From Candidatus Atribacteria bacterium (lineage in GTDB: Bacteria > Atribacterota > Atribacteria > Atribacterales > Atribacteraceae): a stretch of DNA of 45,898 nt. Shown in pieces: positions 21,064 to 31,108 of this stretch. The notes beneath the pieces are model-generated. The model worked only from the letters and a program-made list of their open reading frames with translations, did no database searches and was not told where the DNA came from. Each line of letters begins with the position of its first letter. Position 1 is the first letter of the stretch. A program made the translations under genes and the position numbers. The DNA lies in contig PWXL01000132.1 of the NCBI GenBank assembly GCA_003561145.1, positions 1 through 45,898 on the forward strand, written 5' to 3'.

Positions 21064-22216
21064 GGGTGTTGATGTCCATAAACTGAAATCTTTTTTCAGA
21101 GATGAAAAAGGGTACCGCTGGTGGTGGGATACCGATCCTCTCCTTTTCTGGTCTGTAATAGGTTTACTATCCATTGGAGTGGTCATGGTTTTCAGTTCCA
21201 GCATGACCACGGGCTTGTACGCTTACGGTGACCCCTTTTTTTTCCTGAAACGGCATGCGGTAGGGTTGGTATTTGCTTTTTTAATTTTTATACCAGTGAG
21301 TTTCATGGAATTAAACCTCTTGCGTCGATTCAGCAAAAAATTTCTGGTATTTTCCTTTATTTTGCTTGTCCTTGTTTTTATACCCGGTTTAGGAAGAGAA
21401 GCAGGAGGCTCTTTTCGCTGGCTGGTGGTGGGATTTCTTACATTCCAGCCTTCGGAATTGGCCAAGCTTGCAATTGTCCTGTATATGGCGGATGCCCTTG
21501 TTGTGTATCCACACCGTGCGCAAGATTTTTTGTATGGTGTAGTTCCCTTTCTGGTTGTGGTAGGAGGTATGTGTCTTCTGGTGCTGTTGGAACCCGACCT
21601 TGGAACGTCATTATTTCTTCTTCTTATTACCTTTATTATGCTTTTCCTTGGTGGGCGCCGCATAATGCATCTTCTTCTTCCGGTTATCATTCTCATTCCG
21701 CTGGGGCTTTTTTTGATCTTTTTTGGAGGAAATGTTTACTGGAGAACACGTATCGAAGCTTTTTTGGATCCGGAAAGCGATCCCCTGGGACGGGGTTTTC
21801 ACATTATTCAGTCACTCATAGCTTTCGGATCGGGAGGCATACTGGGCAGGGGTTTGGGAGAGAGCCGGCAAAAATTCTTTTATCTTCCAGACAGGCATAC
21901 CGATTTTATATATGCTATTATCGGAGAGGAATTGGGTTTCGTGGGAACCTCAGTCGTCCTTATACTTTTTGGAATGATTTTATGGAGGGGTTGGCATATA
22001 GCGAAGAGGTGTCAGAATGAATTTCTGGGGCTTCTCGCCATGGGTGTCACGGCCAGTATTTTTCTCCAGGCGGCGATCAACCTGGGATCGGTATTGAAGA
22101 TCATTCCTGTTACCGGTATAACTCTTCCCCTGGTGAGCTACGGGAACTCTTCGCTTTTGATCACGCTTATTATGGTGGGAATATTATTCAATATCGCTGG
22201 ACGAGAGAAGGGGTGA
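21053..22216 (+). CDS. ftsW: SEDS-family glycosyltransferase FtsW
   Basis: Polytopic; FQPSELAKLA, LLEPDLGTS, LPDRHTDFIYAIIGEELGF, PLVSYGNSSLL. Confidence 0.93.
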   Translation: MDSEGVDVHKLKSFFRDEKGYRWWWDTDPLLFWSVIGLLSIGVVMVFSSSMTTGLYAYGDPFFFLKRHAVGLVFAFLIFIPVSFMELNLLRRFSKKFLVFSFILLVLVFIPGLGREAGGSFRWLVVGFLTFQPSELAKLAIVLYMADALVVYPHRAQDFLYGVVPFLVVVGGMCLLVLLEPDLGTSLFLLLITFIMLFLGGRRIMHLLLPVIILIPLGLFLIFFGGNVYWRTRIEAFLDPESDPLGRGFHIIQSLIAFGSGGILGRGLGESRQKFFYLPDRHTDFIYAIIGEELGFVGTSVVLILFGMILWRGWHIAKRCQNEFLGLLAMGVTASIFLQAAINLGSVLKIIPVTGITLPLVSYGNSSLLITLIMVGILFNIAGREKG

Positions 22217-22219
22217 TAC

Positions 22220-23299
22220 GTGCGCAGAATTTTTATTTGCGCCGGGGGAACAGGTGGTCATGTCTATCCTGCTTTGAGCTTGGCTTGGGAACTCTCCCGG
22301 CGAGCCGGTTTTGATGTCTGGTTTGTTGGGACCCGCAGAGGAATGGAAGGACGTTTGGTGCCCGAGGCGGGATTCGTTTTGAAATATATTCGAGCGCGTG
22401 GTTGGGACCGAAGCTGGGGGAAAAATTTTTTCCGCATGGCAAGTGACAACTTCTGCGGATTCTTTCAAGCGTGTGCCCTCCTTCTTCGATACAGGCCTGC
22501 GGGGATCCTATGCATGGGAAGCTACGTTTCTCTCCTTGTCGCATGCTGGGCGCGCCTTTTCCGGATACCCGTCTTTGTTCATGAACAGAATGTATTTCCG
22601 GGTTTAGCCAACAGGATGGTTTCCCGCTGGGCACAGAGAGTATATATTTCTTCTGAAGACTCGTTGGATTATTTGGAAAATCGGGATACAATTTATTTAA
22701 CAGGTAATCCGTTGCGACCGAATGTTCTTGGATGGAAAGGGAGAACGGAAGAAGCACGGAAACTCCTTGGCTTGAATTCTCAGCGTTCTACAGTGCTCGT
22801 TTTTGGCGGGAGCCGGGGCTCATCGCTGATAAACCACACCTTTATGAAGGCATGGGAAGAACTGGTTCATTTAAACATCCAGGTGATACATGTTACGGGT
22901 CCTGAAGAAATCAGCCGGGTGAAGGAATTTTCCCGTCCGTTCTCAGGACAATACTTTGTGTATGATTTTCTCGGGGAACCAGGTCCCGCTTACGCGGCGG
23001 CTGATGTTGCAGTATGCCGTGCAGGCGCAAGCACGACATTTGAATTGTTGTGGTTTGGACTCCCTGCGGTTATGATACCTTTTGAGAAGGCAACTGAAAG
23101 CCATCAAAAATATAACGCCCTTTGGCTTAAGAAAAAACAGTCAGCGGAGATTATCTGTGAAGAGGATCTTACTCCTCGCACACTTGCCAAAGCGGTACGG
23201 ATACTGTTGCAGGGGAGACGTGGAGAAGGAGGAGAATTACCCGGCAAAGCGGCTGAAAAGATCGTAGACTCCATCATTGAGTTTTTTCAAAAGGGTTGA
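22220..23299 (+). CDS. murG: UDP-GlcNAc:lipid I N-acetylglucosaminyltransferase
   Basis: AGGTGGHVYPALSLA, HEQNVFPGLANR, VCRAGASTTFELLWFGLPAVMIPF. Confidence 0.96.
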   Translation: MRRIFICAGGTGGHVYPALSLAWELSRRAGFDVWFVGTRRGMEGRLVPEAGFVLKYIRARGWDRSWGKNFFRMASDNFCGFFQACALLLRYRPAGILCMGSYVSLLVACWARLFRIPVFVHEQNVFPGLANRMVSRWAQRVYISSEDSLDYLENRDTIYLTGNPLRPNVLGWKGRTEEARKLLGLNSQRSTVLVFGGSRGSSLINHTFMKAWEELVHLNIQVIHVTGPEEISRVKEFSRPFSGQYFVYDFLGEPGPAYAAADVAVCRAGASTTFELLWFGLPAVMIPFEKATESHQKYNALWLKKKQSAEIICEEDLTPRTLAKAVRILLQGRRGEGGELPGKAAEKIVDSIIEFFQKG

Positions 23300-23359
23300 A
23301 CTCTTGATGAGTCAACCCGTCAGTGAGCACTTATGACTCACTCGCGACTCTCGACTCAT
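23293..23359 (+). repeat. Structured GACTC-rich intergenic inverted repeats between murG and murC
   Basis: GGGTTGA (23293-23299)/TCAACCC (23312-23318); ATGAGTC (23307-23313)/GACTCAT (23353-23359); GTGAG (23323-23327)/CTCAC (23337-23341); GACTC three times. Confidence 0.7.
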
Positions 23360-23398
23360 GGTATGAACGGGCATCTTAATGTATGAGGAGGAAACACG

Positions 23399-24778
23399 TT
23401 GGATACGAAAGCACTCCAACTGCCTTGCGCCCTGTTTTTTATAGGAATAGGCGGAACAGGTATGAGCGGCCTTGCCCTCATAGCCAACGGTATGGGGTAC
23501 GAGGTAAGCGGCTCGGATATTGCTGAAAGTGAAACCACCATCCGTTTGCGGGAACGGGGTATTCAAGTATATGTCGGACATTGTCGGGAACGGGTGCGCT
23601 CCAGCCAAGCGGTTATTGTTTCCTCCGCTATACCTCCTCATAATGAGGAGCTGTGTGCAGCCCGGTTACTGGGGATACCTGTCATACACCGGGGGGAAAT
23701 GCTTGCGTTTCTTCTGAACACAAAAAGGGGCATTGCCATTTCGGGGACGCATGGAAAGACCACCACGACATCCATGATCTCATTGCTGTTGGAAATCGCC
23801 GGGATGAACCCGACTGTTTTAATTGGTGGTGAACTTGAGGATATCGGGGGAAACGCAAAAAACGGAGAAGGGGAATATTTTGTTGCGGAAGCAGATGAAA
23901 GCGATGGTTCTTTTTTGCAGCTTCGCCCTTACTGTGGCATTATCACCAATATCGAGGATGACCACTTGGAACACTATGGCGATATGGAAGGTGAGATCAA
24001 GGCGTTTCAACGATTTTTGAACCAGATTAAACCTGAGGGGTTTGCCGTGGTGTGTGCTGATCACCCCAATGTGCGATCTATAATGGGGCACAGTGGCGTG
24101 CGCTACATCAGCTACGGTATTACAAGTGTGGATGCGGATTTTCAAGCTACCCTTTTGAGTGAAAAGCCGAGCGGGTACACCTTTAAAGTTGTGAACGGAA
24201 AAAAAGCCATCGGGCATTTTGAGATCAATATTCCAGGTGTTTTTAATGTGCTGAATTCGCTCGCTTGTATTTCAGTCGGATTGAACCTTGGCATACCCTT
24301 GGTGGCTATCTGCGAGGCTGTAGCCTCTTTCAGTGGGGTAAAACGCCGTTTTGAGAGAATAGGGGAAATACATGGGGCATTGGTGGTAGATGACTATGCT
24401 CATCATCCCACGGAAATGGACGCCGTTTTACAAACAGCTCTGACACGTGGCCGGGAGAGGGTAATTGTCATTTTCCAACCTCATCGGTACACCCGTACCT
24501 ATCGCCTTTTTCGGGCGATGGCCAGAACACTGCTTAAGGCTCACCGTGTTATGCTGTTGCCGGTATATTCGGCGGGAGAGGAACCCATAGATGCAGTCTC
24601 GTCACAGCTTGTACTCGAAGAACTGCAAAAGAGCGGATTTCAAGAGGCTTACCTGGCTGAAAGCCTGGAAGAAGCGGCGCGTGAAGTTGAAAAATGGCTC
24701 AGGCCCGGAGACCTGGTCATCACTATGGGAGCCGGAGATGTATGGAAGATCGGCACGTATTTGTGTGCGAAAGCGTAA
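23399..24778 (+). CDS. murC: UDP-MurNAc--L-alanine ligase
   Basis: IGIGGTGMSGLA, SGTHGKTTTTSM, EADESDGSFL, VDDYAHHPTEM, FQPHRYTRT; TTG start. Confidence 0.96.
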   Translation: MDTKALQLPCALFFIGIGGTGMSGLALIANGMGYEVSGSDIAESETTIRLRERGIQVYVGHCRERVRSSQAVIVSSAIPPHNEELCAARLLGIPVIHRGEMLAFLLNTKRGIAISGTHGKTTTTSMISLLLEIAGMNPTVLIGGELEDIGGNAKNGEGEYFVAEADESDGSFLQLRPYCGIITNIEDDHLEHYGDMEGEIKAFQRFLNQIKPEGFAVVCADHPNVRSIMGHSGVRYISYGITSVDADFQATLLSEKPSGYTFKVVNGKKAIGHFEINIPGVFNVLNSLACISVGLNLGIPLVAICEAVASFSGVKRRFERIGEIHGALVVDDYAHHPTEMDAVLQTALTRGRERVIVIFQPHRYTRTYRLFRAMARTLLKAHRVMLLPVYSAGEEPIDAVSSQLVLEELQKSGFQEAYLAESLEEAAREVEKWLRPGDLVITMGAGDVWKIGTYLCAKA

Positions 24779-25674
24779 AAACTCTGGAAAATCGTTTTTT
24801 GGGGATTGATGGTTTTCAAGTAACATATAATTCCCTCTTGAGAAATTTCACCACATGGAAAATAGGTGGGCCCGTATGGGCCATGATATGGGTTCCTGAC
24901 ATCACTTCTTTCATGATAACCACTGCAGCCCTTGATGAAACCGGTATTCCATGGAGAATTCTGGGTAAAGGTTCCAATGTTCTTTTTCCAGACACAGGAT
25001 ACCAGGGAGTGATTGTGAGACTGGCAGGAGAATGCGCCCTGGTTCGCCGTCCCAAAACTACCTTGTTGGAGGCGGGAGGTGGTACAACACTGGCTCGAGT
25101 GGTCAGTGTTTCTTTACAAGAGAGTCTCAGCGGAGGGGAATTTCTTGTTGGTATTCCCGGAACAGTGGGAGGAGCACTTATGGTCAATGCCGGCTGTTTC
25201 GGGAGGGAAATCGGTGATTTGGTCGAATCTGTTTTGGTCAGGGACAGGAAGGGGAAGATACACTGGCTGGAAGGAGAACATGCCGGGTTTTGTTATCGTA
25301 ACTCTTTTTTACGAGACGGCAGGTTTTCGGTTATGAAAGCCCGCTTTCGTTTTACCGCTTCTTCTGCGGACCGGGTGAGGGAGCGCATTCGGAAATTCAA
25401 TAGAATTCGTAAGCTTACGCAACCAGTAGGAGAGCACTCCGCGGGATGCGTATTCAAAAACCCTGAGAAAGAATTTGCCGCAAAAATTATTGATTCGCTG
25501 GGTTTGAAAGGGTTACGGTCAGGAGACGCTCAGGTTTCACCAAAGCACTCAAATTTTATCATCAACAGAGGTACTGCAACTGCCCGGCAAGTTCAATTTC
25601 TTATGGAGTGGGTCAGGTCGGAGGTATACCGTTCCAGGAAGCTCTTACTTGAAAACGAAATAGAGGTTTGGTAA
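24742..25674 (+). CDS. murB: UDP-N-acetylenolpyruvoylglucosamine reductase
   Basis: NFTTWKIGGP, GKGSNVLF, GIPGTVGGALMVNAGCFG, HSAGCVFKNP, VSPKHSNFIIN. Confidence 0.93.
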   Translation: MEDRHVFVCESVKTLENRFLGIDGFQVTYNSLLRNFTTWKIGGPVWAMIWVPDITSFMITTAALDETGIPWRILGKGSNVLFPDTGYQGVIVRLAGECALVRRPKTTLLEAGGGTTLARVVSVSLQESLSGGEFLVGIPGTVGGALMVNAGCFGREIGDLVESVLVRDRKGKIHWLEGEHAGFCYRNSFLRDGRFSVMKARFRFTASSADRVRERIRKFNRIRKLTQPVGEHSAGCVFKNPEKEFAAKIIDSLGLKGLRSGDAQVSPKHSNFIINRGTATARQVQFLMEWVRSEVYRSRKLLLENEIEVW

Positions 25675-26390
25675 TGGGCTTGCATAAAGCACGGTTGTTT
25701 TTTAGTATTTTACTTGTATATACCATTCTGGGCTTTCTTGCCTGGTCGGTATTCAGCCTGCTTATGCGGACGGATTTGTTGAAAGTGAAAACTATAGAGG
25801 TAACTGGAGTCAACCGGGTGGATGAGGGATATGTGATCGCCATGGGTGGTATTGAGGTTGGAGCGAATATATTCAGTATTCGCCCCTGGGAGGTGGAAAG
25901 ACGTATTGAGAGAATACCGGAAATAAGAAATGTTTCTGTGAAGAAGATATTTCCTCGCCAGGTTATGATAGACATAGAGGAACGCATCCCTTACGCACTG
26001 TTGGTCGTTGGAAATACCGGTTACTGCGTTGATGTTGACGGGGTTGAAATAGCGTGCTTGCCCGGAGAAAACGAGCAACTTCCCCGTTTGTGGATGGATC
26101 GTTATGAAGCAGGATGGCTTCTTGACGGCTTGGAACAGGTTCGGGTATGGAATGCAGAGTTCAACACCCCTCTCCAGGGGATCAAAGTGGAAGATGAAAG
26201 GTTGTTTATTTTAAAATTGCAAAATGATATATTTATCAGGAGCGAAGGACCGCAAAACTTGAGAGAGAAGTCAACTCTGCTCAAGCCTCTCCTTCGTGAG
26301 GTTCAGGTTAAGGCGCTTCAGGTAGGAGGATTTGATTTGAGGATGCGGAGGGATATCGTACTGATTAGAAGCGAGGGTGAAGAGTATTGA
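25674..26390 (+). CDS. ftsQ: FtsQ/DivIB-type division protein with POTRA domain
   Basis: N-terminal TM, POTRA-like VKTIEVTGVNRVDEGYVIAMGGIEVGANIFSI; between murB and ftsA. Confidence 0.88.
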   Translation: MGLHKARLFFSILLVYTILGFLAWSVFSLLMRTDLLKVKTIEVTGVNRVDEGYVIAMGGIEVGANIFSIRPWEVERRIERIPEIRNVSVKKIFPRQVMIDIEERIPYALLVVGNTGYCVDVDGVEIACLPGENEQLPRLWMDRYEAGWLLDGLEQVRVWNAEFNTPLQGIKVEDERLFILKLQNDIFIRSEGPQNLREKSTLLKPLLREVQVKALQVGGFDLRMRRDIVLIRSEGEEY

Positions 26391-27652
26391 GGTTCCTGCC
26401 TTCCTTGGACGGGAATCCCCCCGTTATTGCCGCAGTGGATATGGGAACCAGCAAGGTGTGTACCTTGGTTGGCCAACCCCGAAGCGGAGCTATCGAAATA
26501 CTCGGGATAGGCATGAGTGCTTCCCAGGGAATCCGTAAAGGGAGAGTAGTCAACATAGAACGAGCTACCTACGCGGTACGGGAGTCTATGTCGTTGGCCA
26601 TGGAAGTGGCAAAACGGGAACCAAATATAGTGTGTGTCGCTGTAGCCGGTGACTATATTACTTCTATTAACCTTGAAAATGAGGTGATATTGAGCCGGGG
26701 CGGAAGAGAAATTACAAAAAGAGAAGTTGACAAAGTTGTGGAAGGTACTCGTGCGCAATCTTCCACAGGCGAGACCAGGGTTTTACACTTGATCCCACAG
26801 GAGTTTTCCGTAGACGATCAGCATGGTATTGCTGACCCCGTTGGCATGATAGGAAGTGCTCTGCGTGCCCGTGTGCACCTGGTGACAGCGCAGGAAACAC
26901 AGATTATGAATTTAGGAAAATGCTTTCAGCAAGTTGGAATTGAAATAGCGGCACTTGCTTTTCAGCCCTATGTAGCCGCTTTATCCGTTCTCACACCAGC
27001 CGAGAAGGAAGCAGGTGTTCTGCTGGTGGATTTGGGTGGTGGAACTACGGATATGGCTATGTTTTACGAGGGTTCTATATGGTATTCAGGGATAATACCT
27101 TTGGGGGGAGAGCATATTACTTCAGATCTGGCGGTCGGGTTACGCACTTCACGGGAAGAAGCGGAAAAGATTAAACTTCGTTACGGTTCGGCATTCAGTA
27201 AATATATAGAACCCGAAGAGATCATTGAAGTCAAAGATATGGGTATGTCTTCTTTGCATACGGTGCGCCGCAAGTTTGTATGCGAGGTTATAGAAGCGCG
27301 TGTTCGGGAAATTTTAGCCATTCTGAGGGGGGAACTCCGATCAACAGGTTTAGGGCGCTTTTTAAGGGGAGGAATAGTACTGACGGGGGGGTCATCCCAG
27401 CTTGAGGGATTGGCTGATTTCGCCTCCACCGCCTTAAAAGTACCTGTCCGCTTGGGTTCTCCGGAAAGCCAAAACTATGTAGGCATGGTGCAAACGATCG
27501 CTAGTCCCGTTTTTTCCACTGTCTGTGGCCTGTTAGATTATGCGGTGAGTGGAACGGGAAGAGAAAGGTTTCGTTATCATCACCCGGTTGGTCCAGCAGG
27601 AAAAGGACAGAAAATGATAAATTGGTTGAGAGATTTTTTCATGATGGGATGA
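26387..27652 (+). CDS. ftsA: Cell division protein FtsA
   Basis: AAVDMGTSKVCTLVG, LLVDLGGGTTDMA, IVLTGGSSQLEGL, C-terminal amphipathic MINWLRDFFMMG. Confidence 0.95.
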   Translation: MRFLPSLDGNPPVIAAVDMGTSKVCTLVGQPRSGAIEILGIGMSASQGIRKGRVVNIERATYAVRESMSLAMEVAKREPNIVCVAVAGDYITSINLENEVILSRGGREITKREVDKVVEGTRAQSSTGETRVLHLIPQEFSVDDQHGIADPVGMIGSALRARVHLVTAQETQIMNLGKCFQQVGIEIAALAFQPYVAALSVLTPAEKEAGVLLVDLGGGTTDMAMFYEGSIWYSGIIPLGGEHITSDLAVGLRTSREEAEKIKLRYGSAFSKYIEPEEIIEVKDMGMSSLHTVRRKFVCEVIEARVREILAILRGELRSTGLGRFLRGGIVLTGGSSQLEGLADFASTALKVPVRLGSPESQNYVGMVQTIASPVFSTVCGLLDYAVSGTGRERFRYHHPVGPAGKGQKMINWLRDFFMMG

Positions 27653-27670
27653 GGGACGGAGGGTGCGGTT

Positions 27671-28723
27671 ATGGCAACGGATAAGAAGAACATATATAAC
27701 GATGGAGTTGTGATTAAGGTTATGGGTGTTGGTGGCGGTGGTGGGAATGCTGTCAACCGAATGGTTAAGAGTGGTTTAAAAGGTGTTGAATTTGTAGCGA
27801 TGAATACCGACGCCCAGGTCCTGAGAGAGTCACTTGCAGAAACAAAAGTTCAGATAGGAAAGAAACTGACCAGGGGGTTGGGAGCCGGCGCTAATCCGGA
27901 AATAGGCAAACGAGCGGCTGAAGAGGACAGAGATGATATATTTAAGGTGCTGGAAAATACCGAGATGGTTTTCATCACTGCCGGAATGGGGGGAGGTACG
28001 GGTACAGGCGGCACTCCGGTTGTGGCTTCAATCGCCAGGGAACTTGGTATACTCACCATAGCGGTTGTAACCCGGCCTTTTTCTTTTGAGGGTTCAAGAC
28101 GTTCGAGACAAGCGGTCGAGGGGATTGATCTCTTGAAAGAGGCCGTTGACACACTCATCGTTATTCCTAATGACCGTCTCTTGCAGATAATAGATCCAAG
28201 CACTTCAATTGGAGAGGCATTTCAAATGGTGGATGATGTATTGCTCCAGGGGGTTCAGAGCATTTCTGATCTTATCAATGTTCCAGGAATTATTAATCTG
28301 GATTTTGCTGATATTCGCACCATCATGGCCAATGCAGGCACATCGCTTATGGGTATAGGCAGGGCGACTGGTGAAAACAAGGCAGTGGATGCTGCCCGTA
28401 CTGCTGTATCAAGCCCTCTACTGGAAACTGCTTTCAAGGGGGCTCGCGGGGTTCTCTTCAACGTCACCGGCGGCCCCAGCCTCGGCCTTTTGGAGGTGAA
28501 CAAGTCAGCCGAAATTATTTGTGGAGCGGCTTCTGAAAGCGCGAACATTATATTTGGAGCCGTTATCGACGAGAACATGAAAGACGAAATGAAAGTCACT
28601 GTAATCGCTACAGGATTTGAAACGGAAGAGAAAGATGAAACAGGAGCTGATGAAGAAGCAGAAGTGGCAGATGCCTTTTCTTTTGATGATTTGGATGTGC
28701 CTGCTTTTATGAGAAAAAAATAA
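27671..28723 (+). CDS. ftsZ: Cell division protein FtsZ
   Basis: [42 protein letters not shown]-terminal peptide [12 protein letters not shown]. Confidence 0.98.
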   Translation: MATDKKNIYNDGVVIKVMGVGGGGGNAVNRMVKSGLKGVEFVAMNTDAQVLRESLAETKVQIGKKLTRGLGAGANPEIGKRAAEEDRDDIFKVLENTEMVFITAGMGGGTGTGGTPVVASIARELGILTIAVVTRPFSFEGSRRSRQAVEGIDLLKEAVDTLIVIPNDRLLQIIDPSTSIGEAFQMVDDVLLQGVQSISDLINVPGIINLDFADIRTIMANAGTSLMGIGRATGENKAVDAARTAVSSPLLETAFKGARGVLFNVTGGPSLGLLEVNKSAEIICGAASESANIIFGAVIDENMKDEMKVTVIATGFETEEKDETGADEEAEVADAFSFDDLDVPAFMRKK

Positions 28724-28724
28724 G

Positions 28725-30401
28725 ATGAGCATAGACCCCGTAATTCTTTTGCAGCGGGAACGGGGGATGTCACTTACCGCTAAACGGGGTGATCGTTTCT
28801 TCGGACTGTGTTTTCCCGGTCCCTATAGTTTGGGGATAGCGAGTTTGGGGATTCACGCGGTTTTAGAAACTGTTTATCGGCTTCCTCGTTGGAGGCCTGA
28901 ACGTTTTTTCCTTGATACGGGAGACGTATCATTAGAGAGCCGCTCTTCCTTGCGTTTTTTTAACGTTGCCGGCTTTTCCCTGGCCTTCGAGCGGGACATT
29001 TTCGGGATGATCCAGATGTGTTCCCGTGCCGGTATTCCCCTCTATTCCACCCAGCGCACATCTACCCATCCCCTCGTGGTTGTGGGAGGGGCTTTTGCTA
29101 CTCTGAATCCGGAAGTTGCAGCATCGTTCGCTGATCTCATGATTATCGGGGAAGCAGAATCAGTCATACCTTCACTCCTCCGGAAATTGGAAGACTATCC
29201 CGACGAAGTACACAACCGTTCGGAGGTATTGGAAAGAGTGGCCGGCCTTCCTTCCGTGTTGGTCCCGGCATTAACCAGGCCGGTCTATAAAGGAGCAGAA
29301 CTCGCTGGTTTTACACATTCTGATAGCCGGACTTCCATTAAGGTCAAAAGAGCAGTGAGCGACTTGACGGGATCACCAACGTCCAGTTTGTTTGTGACTC
29401 CGGAAAGCCATTTCGGGGCAACGGCCTTGTGTGAACTCAATCGGGGGTGTTCGCATCAATGCCGGTTCTGCGCGGCGAGCATTGTCTATCGGCCTCTTCG
29501 TCATCGCAGGACTCACTTGGTGAAAGAAAAGGTGACGATGCTTTCCGAGCTCTCTTCACAAATGGGATTTGTTGGATCCGATATCTTATCACATCCTCAG
29601 TTCGGGGACATACTCGAACATGCCCGGAAAGAGAACATGAGTGTGACCTGTTCCTCGCTCTCATCCAGGTCTTTGTGGGAAAAACCCGAAATGGTCGGGT
29701 TGTTGGCTGATGCAGGGGTAAAGACCGCAACGCTTGCGCCGGAGAGTGGGTCTTTTTCAAGCCGGCGTGTACTGGGCAAAAATCTTACCAACCGAGAATG
29801 GATTGAACTCTTAGATTTTATATTGAATAAAAAACAAATGAAAGTTAAACTGTATTTTATGTTGGGAAAGCCGTGGAATGGTCCAGAAGATGACCTCTCG
29901 TTTTTGGCAACAATAGCAGGGGTGGCGCGGGAAACAGGTAAGATTTCAGTTTCCTACAGTTTTTTTGTTCCGAAACCCCAGACACCATTTGAAGAGATTG
30001 CGACACTATCCTTTAGTGCTTGGAAAAAAGAACGAATGGTATTCGAAAAAGGTATGCAAAGGATAGGCATTGAATATTCAGGAGAGAGTCCCCGCCTTGC
30101 CTGGATCGAGTTGATACTGGCCCGCGGGGATCGACTGCTGGGAGAGAAGCTATCCGGCTTGTGCAACCATCAAGGTATATTTAGACAGGCTTCCTGGCGG
30201 TCATTATTGGAGGACATCGGCCGGGATTGGGAAGAGTGGCCTCGTCGTCCCTGGAAAGGCATGATACGACCTTGGGATGTCGTGGAATCCGGGGTTGATG
30301 CGGAATATTTACGAAAAGAAAGAGAGAATGCGGACAGGGCAATACCAGCTCCTCGCTGTCCGGGCCAGGGCTGCATTGCTTGTGGAGTATGCAAAACATG
30401 A
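28725..30401 (+). CDS. Radical SAM protein resembling B12-binding-domain radical SAM families
   Basis: N-terminal Rossmann-like region, radical SAM motif CSHQCRFC, C-terminal CPGQGCIACGVCKT Cys cluster. Confidence 0.8.
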   Translation: MSIDPVILLQRERGMSLTAKRGDRFFGLCFPGPYSLGIASLGIHAVLETVYRLPRWRPERFFLDTGDVSLESRSSLRFFNVAGFSLAFERDIFGMIQMCSRAGIPLYSTQRTSTHPLVVVGGAFATLNPEVAASFADLMIIGEAESVIPSLLRKLEDYPDEVHNRSEVLERVAGLPSVLVPALTRPVYKGAELAGFTHSDSRTSIKVKRAVSDLTGSPTSSLFVTPESHFGATALCELNRGCSHQCRFCAASIVYRPLRHRRTHLVKEKVTMLSELSSQMGFVGSDILSHPQFGDILEHARKENMSVTCSSLSSRSLWEKPEMVGLLADAGVKTATLAPESGSFSSRRVLGKNLTNREWIELLDFILNKKQMKVKLYFMLGKPWNGPEDDLSFLATIAGVARETGKISVSYSFFVPKPQTPFEEIATLSFSAWKKERMVFEKGMQRIGIEYSGESPRLAWIELILARGDRLLGEKLSGLCNHQGIFRQASWRSLLEDIGRDWEEWPRRPWKGMIRPWDVVESGVDAEYLRKERENADRAIPAPRCPGQGCIACGVCKT

Positions 30402-31108
30402 AGAAAACAGTCCAGGAAAGTCTTGCAGAAGTATTGAACAGGGTCGAAAAGGCAAAGGTTCATTCAGGTCGTTCTTCTGATACTGTTCGACTGGTTGCTG
30501 TAACAAAGGGTGTGGGATTAGATACAATACAGCAGGTCGTACAAGCTGGAGTGAAGGATTTGGGGGAAAACCGCTGGCAGGAATTCAGAGATAAATTTCT
30601 TTCAGAACATTCAATAGCTGTTCGAACAATACAGTGGCATTTTATCGGGAGACTGCAGAAAAATAAAGTGAAACATGTGGTCCCATCAATGTGCTGCATC
30701 CACTCACTTGACCGCTGGGATCTCGCTGGTGAAGTTGAACGGCGTGCGGTTCAGGAAGGAAAAAGTCCTTTTCCTGTTTTTGTTCAGGTCAATATGACCG
30801 GTAACCCTGCTCAGGGTGGGGTCAAAGAAAATGAACTCTTTACTTTTTTAGAAAAACTCACAGCCTTGGAAGGTCTCAAGGTATGCGGGTTTATGACGAT
30901 AGCACCCTTATGTCAAGAAGAAAAGAAGACAAGGAATATATTTTCCCGCCTGCGGGAGGTAAGAGATATGGCCCGGCAGAGGAAGCTGCCTGGAGGAGTG
31001 CCCGGGGAGTTGTCAATGGGGATGAGTGACGACTATGAATGGGCGGTTCAGGAAGGTGCGACCATTGTACGGCTGGGACGGGCACTTTTTGGCGAAAGGA
31101 GGCCATGA
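30398..31108 (+). CDS. YggS-family PLP homeostasis protein
   Basis: LVAVTKGV, DLGENRWQEF, WHFIGRLQKNKVKHV, LSMGMSDDYEWAVQEGATIVRLGRALFG. Confidence 0.95.
   Translation: MKKTVQESLAEVLNRVEKAKVHSGRSSDTVRLVAVTKGVGLDTIQQVVQAGVKDLGENRWQEFRDKFLSEHSIAVRTIQWHFIGRLQKNKVKHVVPSMCCIHSLDRWDLAGEVERRAVQEGKSPFPVFVQVNMTGNPAQGGVKENELFTFLEKLTALEGLKVCGFMTIAPLCQEEKKTRNIFSRLREVRDMARQRKLPGGVPGELSMGMSDDYEWAVQEGATIVRLGRALFGERRP

Noticed and set aside
22233-22757. 174-aa minus-strand ORF opposite murG
   Set aside because: Antisense shadow ORF; no family features or plausible start context
28255-28773. 172-aa minus-strand ORF opposite ftsZ
   Set aside because: Antisense shadow ORF of ftsZ with no recognisable motif
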